64,000 nt of DNA, from positions 5,096,372 through 5,160,371 of the forward strand of contig NC_134655.1 in NCBI RefSeq assembly GCF_030463565.1. Reading direction: 5' to 3'. Made by a program: the position numbers and the translations under genes. Below are positions 34,329 through 46,300 of the stretch, one piece after another; position 1 is the first letter of the stretch; the number at the start of each line of letters is the position of its first letter. The notes below the pieces were generated by a model. It saw nothing but the letters and a program-made list of their open reading frames with translations. It ran no database searches and had not been told where the DNA came from. This DNA is from Pelecanus crispus (taxonomy: Eukaryota; Chordata; Aves; Pelecaniformes; Pelecanidae).

Positions 34329-37300
34329 CTGTCAGGGAGAGAGGAAAAAACCAACGTATTAATTTTAGAGTTGAAAAGGGATGCTAGTGAAACTTGGCTT
34401 GATTTTCTGTTTTCCTTTTCCCTTGTGCCTTGATTGCTTCACTTCACCTTGAAGCTCACAGTGACATCAACTGACAAAAGCATTGCTTTACAGCCTGCTT
34501 TAGCTATAATTATCCATCTGTCACCCTGTCACTCAGCCCAGCACAGTGAGCGAGGGAAACGTGCTGTTCTGGCTATTTCCATGCAGATAATCATTCTCTT
34601 CTCATCTGAGTGATCCTGCTGCAGGGATAACCTAACTGCATTTTAACTAAAGGGATGGTTTAAATTTAAGGAAGCTCAGGAGTCTTGAGTCTTTTGCATC
34701 CAGGAGTATTAGCTGATAGCGAAAACAATACACAGGACATAAAATGGCCCAAACCAACAACAGGTTCGTTGCTTTGCAATGGTACCTACCCACCACCTGG
34801 GCAGGTTATAAGCTCTTTGGAACAAGGAATATATTTTCTCAGCATTGCTAAGGAAATTGAAATGCTTTTGGTGATTCAAGAATAAAGATGCACATTTTGC
34901 CATGTTAGAAGAGATGGTACAGTTTTACCCTTGAATTTATCATGGGCTGTAAACTTGTTACTGCAAAGAGATTTGGGGGAAAACTAGCAGGAAAGGGTTT
35001 GTGGAGACTTGATGAAAATGAAAGAGCATGCAGAGATCCTGCATGCACCAACAAGCTTGCCCACAAACCCCCACGGCTGCACATCCCAGCAGAGTCTCGT
35101 GCCCTCTGCCGAGCTCGTGTTAATGGCAACCCCACGACTCACGGTAAGGACACCTTGTCATCACCCTAATAGTGCTTTTATTATATTAATCTTGAACCTG
35201 CCACAAATGCAATCAGCTGGAAACATGCCTGGCTTCATCATGATACTTAGGGCACCTAGCAGAGTCTGATTCTTGGTCTTGTTTTCCTCCCAGCAGACAA
35301 AAAGATACGAGGCTGTGGGGTTTTTCAAATGACTCATACCTTCTGTACAGGGGATGGGGAAGCAGAATTAAAATCCAATGCTAAGTAATCAAGGTTAGAT
35401 TTCCTTGTCCATGGAAAAGCACCACTGTATGGAGATGTTGCCTGTCTCTGTTCCTGTCAGGAAAGAAGAGAAACTTTTAATGCTCTTAAAACATGATCCC
35501 AAAAGGAAGCAGGACTACAGCTGTGAGGTGGGAGACTCATCTGGCAGCAAGCGAGTGAGGAGGGTCAGCACCCACGTAATTGTCTATGCCAAGGGTGCGT
35601 TTCGTGACCAACTGCAGGATAACACTGATTAATTTTAGGATGGCATAAAGGAACTGTGAGAGCCTTTTTCACCTGGTAATTATGGCAAAACAAGCAAACT
35701 GGGCTGATTTTCATTCAATGCTGTCAGGAAGGACTTGCACCCAGATTCTCAACCCAAGTCCTTGAAAGGCTCAGATTTGCAGGGGTGCCCTCTTAACCAT
35801 CATCATTCTATGAGTTTGAAGAAATGGTGGTAATTCTGTTCAAATCTAGCAACTGGAAATTTATCTCAGGAAAATCACAGATGACCACAAATGTAGGGAA
35901 GGTTTTATTTGACTAGAAAAACCAAATGGAGAGTAGTTACAACTGGAACTGCCCCCCGAGCAGATTTTGATCTAGTAGAGGTGTGGGTTAAAATTTGAGG
36001 CTATGGTTCATGGAGATTGTGGTCAGTTTTGCCATGTATTTCTACAGCCATTGGCCACTGGGCTTTGGTTATGGAGCCAAATCTGTAGACATTGGCTCAG
36101 ATCAAGGGATTTGAGATCTATTTCCACCTAAAATTCAAAGGAAACTGAGATTCTGGTCTTTTGCAAGATATGGCTAAAGAGTGAATGAAGAAAAGGAAGC
36201 CACAAAGCCAGATGTTCTTCTTTCATGGGATGGGAAGTGGGGTTAGTGCCACCAGCCAAAGCAGAAGCAATAAGAGACTTTAATGGGAGTTCTGTTTCTG
36301 CACAATATTTGGTGTGTTTCTTTAGGAAGTGTACTAACGGCTTTCTGTCATTTCCTAGGAGATTCTGCAGGGCACACTTTTAAAAGGTGAAAAGATTTAA
36401 TTTTCCTTTGCCTTAATGAGTTCTCATGTAAATATGGCTGATCCCTGTGATCTCTTGGAACTGCTCAGCAACATTCGTGGGCGAACAGCTGAGTTCTGCA
36501 GAGCAGAAGAAGGGCTTCCCTTATCTCTCCGTAAATTGGTCCCAGTGTCTTTGGTTTAAAACCGTTTCATCATTTTTTTAAAAAAACAGAAGGCAAAGGA
36601 CAAACCTCCTCAACATTTTTTCTTAGAAAACAAACTTCTGCATTCTCCATCAATGTGACAGAGCAGAATAAAGCAAAGGATGGCTGTGTGAAAATGAAGA
36701 TTACCATATGAATGTAACTTTCTTCCTCTTCTCCGGAAACTGAATTGGCAAATATTCTTGCTGAATTAATACCGTCTCTTTCTGGTGAGATAAAGCTCAT
36801 TCGATTGCTATGAAGAAAAACACAGGAGAGGTTAAGGAAGCATCTTACAGATGCTCTGAAATGAAGCCAAAGCCTGACACAGTCCATATGGTGAATAAAC
36901 TCACACTAACGCTGCAGCCTTTATGGAGAGGATGTCCAAAACCACTCCTTAGTTCTAGAAAAAGCATGCTATATTGCTATGAGTGGTTTTGTTGATTTTT
37001 TCCTGGGATTTATGAAAGTTTGCCATCTCTGGTATGACAGAAAGCATAAACCATTGGAGCAGTTCTCCAACAAGGGGCACAGAGACAGATACCATTCATC
37101 CGGGTAATATGTGCCACTTAGTTGTGCGGGTATCCACATTTTGGAGATCAATGTGAATTAATCAGCTACTGGAGGCGCAAGCAGAGGAACTTGTCTGGCT
37201 TTGAACACAGTGTAAACACATGCTATCTGTGCTATAGAGGTGGCTGCAACTAAGCCCTCGTACAAGGAAATCTCTACCACTAACACAATCGTCAGAGGTA

Positions 37301-40300
37301 TATCATGAGTAAACTATTGCAGGCCGGCACAATGGGGTTAGTTATTCGGAAATGAGATGGCCACTTTGTGCAGCATGAACAAGTATAATTCCTTGTGCTT
37401 TATTAGTTCCGGGCATACTTCTTCTTTAGTTTTGTTAATGTAAAACATGCAAATTCCCTCTGAGCTTGTTATCCTTCAGGACTCTGCACTGTGTCAGCAC
37501 TAATTAACCACAGCGCTCTGGCAGGGATGCTTGGGAGGCAGGCTACTGGGGTTTCCCTAACAGGCAGCATGTGGCAGGCAGCACCAAAGGGCTTAACTGG
37601 CTTTGGACTGTATGGCTGGGAGAGGGGTCTGCAATTGTGAAACTGCCCATCTCGTGTCCCTTTTGCCCTCCAACAACTACCTGAGGCGGCGGGAGTGGAA
37701 ATGGCACTCAGGCTAGTGAAAAACCACATTTTCCGGAGTGCCTGGGGTATGCAGAGGAGGTTGGTGGGAATTCCTGGCTTTTGCATGCACACTTCATTCA
37801 GCACAGCTGGCTTTCCTGTCAGCCCTTCCCCGTAGTGCCAAGATCCCCCCAACCAGCAGGCTGCAGTCCTCCCCTGCTCACGAGTTCCCTGAAGAAGAGT
37901 CTTTCACTGCCCTTGGAGCCCAACAGTATCATCTATTCATACTTGGCTTTAGGACCAAAAGAATTTGTTTTACCCCACAACTAATTTCCAGTGACAAAAG
38001 GTCACACCAACAGATCACATCTGAATTGCTGTGTGGCAGTGCAGAAGTCTGCACCCAAGCTACAAGTCAGGCAGATCTTGTCTGGTCCTCCTTTGCTATA
38101 TTAATTTTCAGGAATAAAAATGGCTCTATCACTTTGAAAAAAATATAATTAAGGCATGTGAAGCTTTTAGCCGTTGCAGCAGCCACACCAGAGTGCAGAC
38201 CAGCTCCAGCCTTTTCAAAAGGAACCTTCAGAACAGACTGAGCATCACTGCGTGATGCTGAATGCACTGGAGCTGCCCATTGTGAAAGGGAACCTTGTGT
38301 TTTAGAGACAGCAAAAGCCTGGGAGATGCTGGAAGGAGCCCTGGGGGAATTTTTGTTTATGGACTTTGCCAGGAAACTGTTTCTTGTGGGATGTGGTAAG
38401 TTATCTTCAACTCCATTCCACAATGTTAATGCTTAAAAGATTGGAACGGCAGGTTTCTTGTTGACTTACTAAGGCACAGTCCACATCCTGGTCACGGCAG
38501 CATGCTCCCGGATTGTGGAGAGGTTCCTCAGGTCCAGAGGAGGTGGCCGTGCTGCAAGTAGATATAAAAGGAAGTACATTTCCAATAGCAGAGCTAATGA
38601 AAAGTATAGACTGTTTAGAAAAATGCAGTTTTATATTAACAGCAAGAAACCAACAGAGTATTTCACAGAACATAACTGATATAACCAAGACAGAAATCAG
38701 TAACAAATGACCACTTCGGTCAGCTCTGGAAAGCAAAGTCCCTCATTTACCCTAAAATAACAGAATAAATACAATGGGCATAAGGAGAGCAAATGCCCCA
38801 CAAGATCCATGTGCTTGCCTCAAATCTGCTCTGCATATGGTGCCTTCAACAGGAGAGGCCAGTTCAGCCTTGATCTGGTTTCGGCTGGGATAGAGTTAAT
38901 TTTCTTCCTAGTAGCAGGCATAGTGCTGTGTTTTGGATTTAGTAGGAGAAGAATGTTGATAACACACTGATGTTTTTAGTTGTTGCTGAGTACTGCTTAT
39001 GCTAGTCAAGGACTTTTCAGCTTCCCATGCTCTGCCAGGTGCACAAGAAACTGGGAGGGGGCATAGCCAGAATAGTTGATCCAAACTGACCAAAGGGCTA
39101 TTCCATACCATACGGCGTCATGCTCAGTATATAAACTGGGGGGGGTTGGCCGGGGAGCAGCGATCGCTGCTCGGGAACTGACTGGGTATCGGTCGGCGGG
39201 TGGTGAGCAATTGCATTGTGCATCACTTGCTTTGTATATTGTTATTACTATTATTATTATATTGTTATTATTATTATTTTACTTTATTTCAATTATTAAA
39301 CTGTTCTTATCTCAACCCAGGAGTGTTTCTCACTCTTACTCCTCGGATTCTCTCCCCCATCCCATCGGGGTAGGGGGAGTGAGCGAGCGGCTGCGTGGTG
39401 CTTAGCTGCTGGCTGGGGCTAAACCACGACAAGCCTACAGGTCAAACCAGGTTTTGGGCTCTCTTCTAAACAAAAAGGTCCTACACGTGGAGATCAAGAT
39501 CCTTCCTCTCACCAGTCCATGTATATTTTCCACCCCATTCTCAAAACCCTCTAAGAAAGGACCTGAGCTTGCTTTGCTTCCTGGCAGTGGTCTAAATTTC
39601 TGTCCCCACTTCACAGTAGCATTTCCTGAACCAATTTCTGAGTAGCCCTGTGGCTCTGCAGCCCAAAGAGCTTTAATGTAGGTTAGGCTTAGGCAATTTC
39701 TCCACTGCAAAGCTGAATTTCGTCCCCAGTATATCCTCTGGAAGTGCAACCCAGATTTTGGAGATGCCATGAAAAGCAGGAGTGGAAAATTACCATCAGT
39801 AAAAGCATCTGCAGGAAATTCCTAATTAAACCAAGACAGCTGCGCCTACCCAACAGAGGTTTAACCAACAGCCCACACATCAAGTTTGAGTATTTCAGTG
39901 TTTGGATGTCCTGTTCCTGAAAGGTCAGGGAGCTGGTGAGACAGCAGTATCAATACTTCAGAGCTGCAGGATTTAGTCTGCTGCCTCTCCAAGGCTATGT
40001 CCATTTGGTGATTTGCAGTCAGAGTGGATCTGAAGCCGTGCACCATGCTAATGCAGCCACCCAGTCTCCAACTGCAAAAGTAGGCACAGACGCTCTTCCT
40101 CTGCTCACAAACAACCCTGCGGATGCATCCTATGTTACAGTACTATAAGCCACTTACACAGCAATTCAATCCCTCTTCTAGAGCTGGAAGCACTTTAAAA
40201 TGTGCCAAGGACACTATCAAAGGAAGTCACCCATGTCCCCGCTATCAGGACCCGCTGGCTGCCAATTACATTTCAGGTCTGGGCTTACATTTCCTACGAG

Positions 40301-43300
40301 GCTTGAGGTCTCGGTTCACTGGAGGGGGCTCCAGGTCTGAGGGAAGCTCAGGTAACGGGCTGGTGAGTTTTTCAGTGCTGACGACAGGGAAGGTAAACGT
40401 GGCTGAGCCAGGGCTCATGGGGATGTAGCCGTCAGGTGAACAGTCGGAGCCGGGCGCAGAGGGAGAGGTGCTGGGGCGCATGGGTACGTAGCTGTCCTCC
40501 GTGCTGTCCGAAGCAGTTGAGTAGAGTGGGGAGAACCGACAGGGCTTCAGAAGCAAAGGAGGAAAAGAAAGAGAAACAGGTTGATAAATGAATAGTTAAC
40601 CCCCTGCAAGCCAGGAGGTGCTGTGAGCTGGCAACAGATCTGAGCCAAGCCCCAGGCCAGGAGAGTCCTGACGTGACCTTTCTGAGAGGGGCAAGCTGGA
40701 AAGGCACAAGACAAACACATGAGTTCAGACGTACTCTCCAGCTTTGGAGAGCACTTCTGAGCTTCGCAAGTCACCCCTGGAAACCAGGACCAAACTTATT
40801 GGTCACTTAAGTAGGTTAAACCCTCCAACTTCAGTGAAGCTGCACTTGACTCTCCCAGCAGCAATTCTGGCCTATCAAATGAAGGAGGCTCCTTCATAGA
40901 AAAAAAACATCTGGAAGGGGAACATCCGATGAACTAGATTTTTGCTAATGTGGAAGCTGAGAGAGCAGGCACACAGACATACTTCTGATAGCTGAGAATA
41001 AACACTAGAAATTAATTTCATGCAGGTTAGAGCTGGCTGAGTGGTGAGAGGGATTGATTACAAAACTTGCAAGCTTTCAAAGGGGAGAAAAATAGAAGTT
41101 GCTCACCACCAGAACTTACACACAAGCAGCAAAGGATCTCCCACACAGAAGACAGTGTCCAGCGCCCCGCAGAAGACTGGCTATGTGACATGTGATGGTG
41201 CTACTACATATAACCATGTCTGTCAAAGGCTGAGTCAGGGAGCTTTGGACCGACAGAGCCCTGAATCACAGGTGCTTTGAGAGCAGAGACTTTCCTATGT
41301 CCTAAAGAGGAGATATCCCTCAGGATCATGAAGTGATAGGCTTCTTTAGATCCTTTTTTCAAGAGATAAACAGTTTTCTGAGGTGCTCTTGGTCAACAGT
41401 TTAATTCTTGAAGACACTGGTACCCTTTTTCATAACAGACCTGGCTTCACCTACTTTAAAAAAAGGGTGCTCAGTGTTGTGGCCTCCCCCTCCCTCCTCT
41501 CTCAAAGGCTTCCTGCAGCCACGAAGCAGCAACACAGAAGTTGCCCAAAGCCAAGTGCTTCTTCCATTTTTTTTATTCTTCCTCTGAACACAGGAGAGGA
41601 ATGATTGAATATCAGGATGTGAAATGATTCACTTTCTGAAGTTTGTCATGTGCCAGTGTTTTAAATTTATGCAAGCAGAGTACTTACCAAATTCAAGCTA
41701 AGCCTCTTATCCCGACTTCTTAAGGAACTGCCTTCCATGTCTGCTGCAAGGAAAAGAAAATTATTAAAAATGTGATAAGGCAGCGCAACCTTATGGAGAT
41801 AATTCTGGAGTAAAGCATATGGCTCTAAAATTAGAGCTTTATAAAGATTCCATAACTCCTAGTATTTATCCTAAACGAGGAAATCCAATGACACTTAAGC
41901 CCATAACCAACTCAGTAGTATTTCAAGAGCAATTACATCTATTTTAAGTATGATGAACCAGGAACATGTTCATGTACAATCCAGCTGTAACTTATGCTTC
42001 CTGTAACACAAGCAGTTGGGGAGAAAGACTGGTGTGGTGTGGAGAGAAGGCAACCAAGCCAAAATTTAAACCCAGCTCCTGCTCTAGTCCTGCTCTGTCT
42101 TCCCATCTGTCAAATTGGGGAAATCAGATGAAAAGGGACTGTAGGGAATATTAATCCATTATTGTTTGGAAAATTATTTGGCAGCCTCGTATGTAAGGTG
42201 CCAGGAAAGCACGTGTTATTGTACAGAGGGTGCCTGGGGGAACTTAATGGTAGGAGATAAATTCTTTTCTTTGTCACCCAGAAATGCTGATGTGGTGCAA
42301 GTGGCTCAAGCTGATGGGGAACAAACAGCCAGAGAAAAGGTCACCAGCCACAGCGTCCCCTTGTGCAGGCTGGCCTTTGTCTTGGTGTAGGTCCATTTTA
42401 TTTTTGAAGCAAAAGGCAAAAAACCTGAAATCCAGCACTCAGTGCATAGAAGAACAGCAGTGCGAGATGCTTACAACCACCACCCTTTTCCTGGAAAATG
42501 ATTTTCTGTGCAGAAAATGGCTTTTCTGTGGGAATGCCTTAAAACCATGCAATGATGTTAATCCAGTCCCTGCTCTTATGGTGGAGTTGTCAATGCTGCA
42601 CTGCAACTGGGGGTCTTTGTAGTGGTATCAGCATAAAAGGCAAAAGTGCTAAACAAGAAAAAAGCAATACTGTTTGCGTGGAAACATATTCAGATAGACA
42701 CAGTCACTGTCCTGGGACAGCTATATTTATTTAGTATTTTGGCAAAAAGACATTCAGGCGCAATGCTCTGGCAGATGCCAGGATACAGGTGCCTTACACA
42801 TGTACAGCTTGTTCCCCTTCACGGTACTGCAAGCAGCATACACTGCCTTTGCACTGGGTTAATTACATCCATTCAGCTTTTACAGGTTGCCAAGGGCAAA
42901 AAATGAAGTAAGTAACTTGAGTGGGCTCACTCTGGGAGCTACTGAGGAACAGCTGCTTTCTCCCTGTTTCTTTTTCCAATCTTTCTTGTTAAACACATTT
43001 TAATTCAGAGTTTAACCTTTCAAATAGTTTCAGCTGTCCTTATGGTAAGAAAAAATAGCAGCACTTATTAATTCATTGCTGCCCCCTGTCAGGCAGAGAT
43101 AACCTTGCAGCACGGTAGCAGAACAGGACATTTGGCCACTTAATCCTCTTAAAAACATTTTGGCATAAATTGGGTTGGAGGAACATTAACTATCTCAAGC
43201 GCACTGGCAGCGTTAGAGCGGCACGCGTGCAGAAGCAAGAGCAGCACCTTTCAGGGAGCAACCAAATGTAACTGATAATTAAGAACACCAATTCCACTGA

Positions 43301-46300
43301 TGGGTGTTTCTCCAGAAACCTTCCAAGAATTGTTTGTACACTGATAAACAGGCTGGACAGAAGTCTCCTTGCTGTGGCTTTTGAGCTTTAAGAGCAAGAT
43401 CTAACAGCCCCAAACAGCGGTTGGTCATTCAAACTACAGGAGTCTAAAAGATGCTTGTCCTTAAAAACCTACATTTTCTTCCTCATCAAAAATGACACAT
43501 CCCTGCAAAATACTTGGTGATTTCCAGCCAGGTATTCCAGCTGCCTCCTTCTGTTCTGTGACTCCACAAAATAAAACTTTCTCATACTGCGTATGCTGGC
43601 TTTTGACACCTTGATGTTCTGGGTTATTGACTGTTATTTTTGTTTGTGATGATGGTATTTCAAGAGCAAGTGGAAAAGTCACGTCAGCTCAGAGCAGAAC
43701 TTGCTTTGCAGCAGAGCCTCGCTCTGCAGCAGGTTTTCAGGCTACCCTGACTGAAGTGCAAGGACAGAGTGGGATTTGCTCAAGGACACACAGAGTCCCT
43801 GGTTCAACTGGGATTACGTCCTATCCCCAGTGTCTCCCTGGCTTCCCGTTCTTTACTCTAAGCTGCAAACAGACATGCCACTGTTATGGAAAGGACTGCA
43901 TGTAGCAAAGCAGCACAGCTACAAAGGCACTTCCCATGTGCAAGCCCACATTTTGACCTGCATAAACAGAGTTTGGCATTGCCTGATTCAGCTGGCTTTT
44001 CATTTTTGTTTTTCTACTGCTTTCTTTTTTGGAGAGGGAGGGGGCATGGAAAACTAGCAGTCATGAGGCACCTCGAAGAGATCACAGCCAAATTGCTGCC
44101 CACTGCTGCTGTACGCACACCGAGGGGCTTTTACAGAGCAGGAGCTGAATGCGAGGGACAGATCTGAATCCTGCTTCCTAACTAATTTGAAACAAGCATT
44201 TCAGGTTGCTTTGGGTGGTGTATGATTTCGCAGGGGGGAAGACAGGGAGGCACAGCTGGAGGTGGGCACCCACTCTGTGCTTGTGGGCAGCTCCATCTCT
44301 CACCCCAGTCCTGCTTCACTGGCTCTCAGAAATACACTCACCTTTCCAGTTCCTCACGTTGTCTAAGCTGGACAAGGAGATCCTCCTGGGCACCAGAGTG
44401 ACCTGAGCCCGGCAGATCCCTGCGTGCCCATTCTGGAGGGCCCCGCCGCCCACCTCATCCCCTCTCCTGTCTGAGAAGTGGGTCGGCTTGGGCGGCCGCG
44501 GCGGGGGCGTGTTGGACAGGACATCCAGCTGGGTTACACCGTAGGGCAGTGCGTTTTGGCTCTTGTCAATCTGAAAGGTTGGTGTCAGCGGCGTCCCCAG
44601 CAGTGGAGAAGAGGAGGAAAAGTCACTGGGTGGCCCGCTAATGTCTATGTTCCTGGACACGGTGTTGGGATTTGCCAGTGGGGCCCCATCCTGGTGCACA
44701 GTGCCAGTGCTGGACGGCTGCACAAGGTACAAGGAGGGCTGGGACTGCAAGGAGTCGACAAAAACATCGTCTGATGAGGTTTGCTCCAGAGATCTGTCCG
44801 AATTTGACCAGCTGTCACACCTGCACAGAGAGAGAGGTCAGGACCTGCGGTTTCCTTTTCTCCTGGTTGCAACTGAGCAAGTGCACAGCAAAAAACCAAC
44901 CTGCCCCACAGTTTGGGACAAAAATCTGTCCCTTCCCTATGGCTGCGGAAGGTCCCCCCTGAGCTGGGGCACTTTGTGGAGCACCTTGGGCAGCAGCAGG
45001 CAGAAAGGGCGTCTGGAGGGAGGCCGTAAGTGAGGTCCCCAGCCACCCACCCTGGAAAGGGACAGGACCAACTACAACACTCGACTGCTAAGCTGTGCTG
45101 TGAAAAGCCCCCTGTAAATTGGATTAGGCTGATGGTCCCCTGTTGTGCTCAGGAGCCTACCCTGAGTGACAGAGCTCAAGGACCAGTTTGCCCCAGTTTT
45201 CCAGGGCATCACTGGGCAGGGAGAGGGTGGCTCCAGCCCAACGCATCTGGCAGACCCCAGACCTACCTGTTGTGGCTAAGCTTGCCCGACTCGCAGTTGG
45301 AGAGGAAGAGGTAGTCGGGGAGGAAGACCGATTCTGACTCGCTGGGGGTCTCCTCCGCGGCAGACACGTCAGCAGCAGCGTGGTCGACTGAGAAGGAGGG
45401 ATCGGCGATGCGGGAGGCGTGGGTTGAGGCAGCTGGCGATGGCTGCGGGGACGAGGTCGTGTGAGACAGGCTCTCCACCGAACCTGCAATGGGAATGGAT
45501 GGCGCCGGCTGAGGGACGGCTCTGACTCACCCTGGCCCACTGCCTCTCCCGGCCATCACCACCTTGCTTGTGCACATGTTTTACCCCAGAGCAGCAGTGG
45601 GTCAAGGCAAAAACTGATTCTGGGGAGAGGGGAGCCTGATTTTGCAGCTGCACCCCCTGCCCAGGCCAGGCAAGCCAGTTGCCAAATCGAGGGGCATGTA
45701 GCATCCCCCCTGCAGACAGTAATGGATACAGCCTCTGCTGAGGAAAAGTGCTGAGGCAGAGCAGTCTGTTTTATCAAGTATTTTTTAGGACCTAACCCAA
45801 ATAATTAATTATTAATCTCCAACACTTCAAATTAACAGCGACAAGGAAAGGGATTGATTTCTTCCCACTTTCGAGATCTCAGTGGACAAAACTGAGCTTT
45901 GCGGCTCATGGAGTAGCCTGATTTGTTGCACCTCTGAACTTCTCATAGAATGGTTTGGGTTGGAAAGGCCCTTAAAGATCATCTAGTTCCAGGCCCCCTG
46001 CCATGGGCAGGGACACCTTCCACGAGAACAGGTTGCTCAAAGCCCCGTCCAGCCTGGCTTTGAACACTTCCAGGGAGGGGGCATCCTCAACTTCTCTGGG
46101 CAACCTGTTCCAGTGTCTCACAACCCTCACAGTAAAGAATTTCTTCCTATTATCTAGTCTAAATCTACCCTCTTCCAGTTTAAAACCGTTACCCCTTGTC
46201 CTATCACTACACACCCTGATAAAGAGTTCCTTCCAGTCTTTCCTGTAAGCCCCTTTTAAGTACGGGAAGGCTGCTGTAAGGTCTCTCTGGAGCCTTCTCC

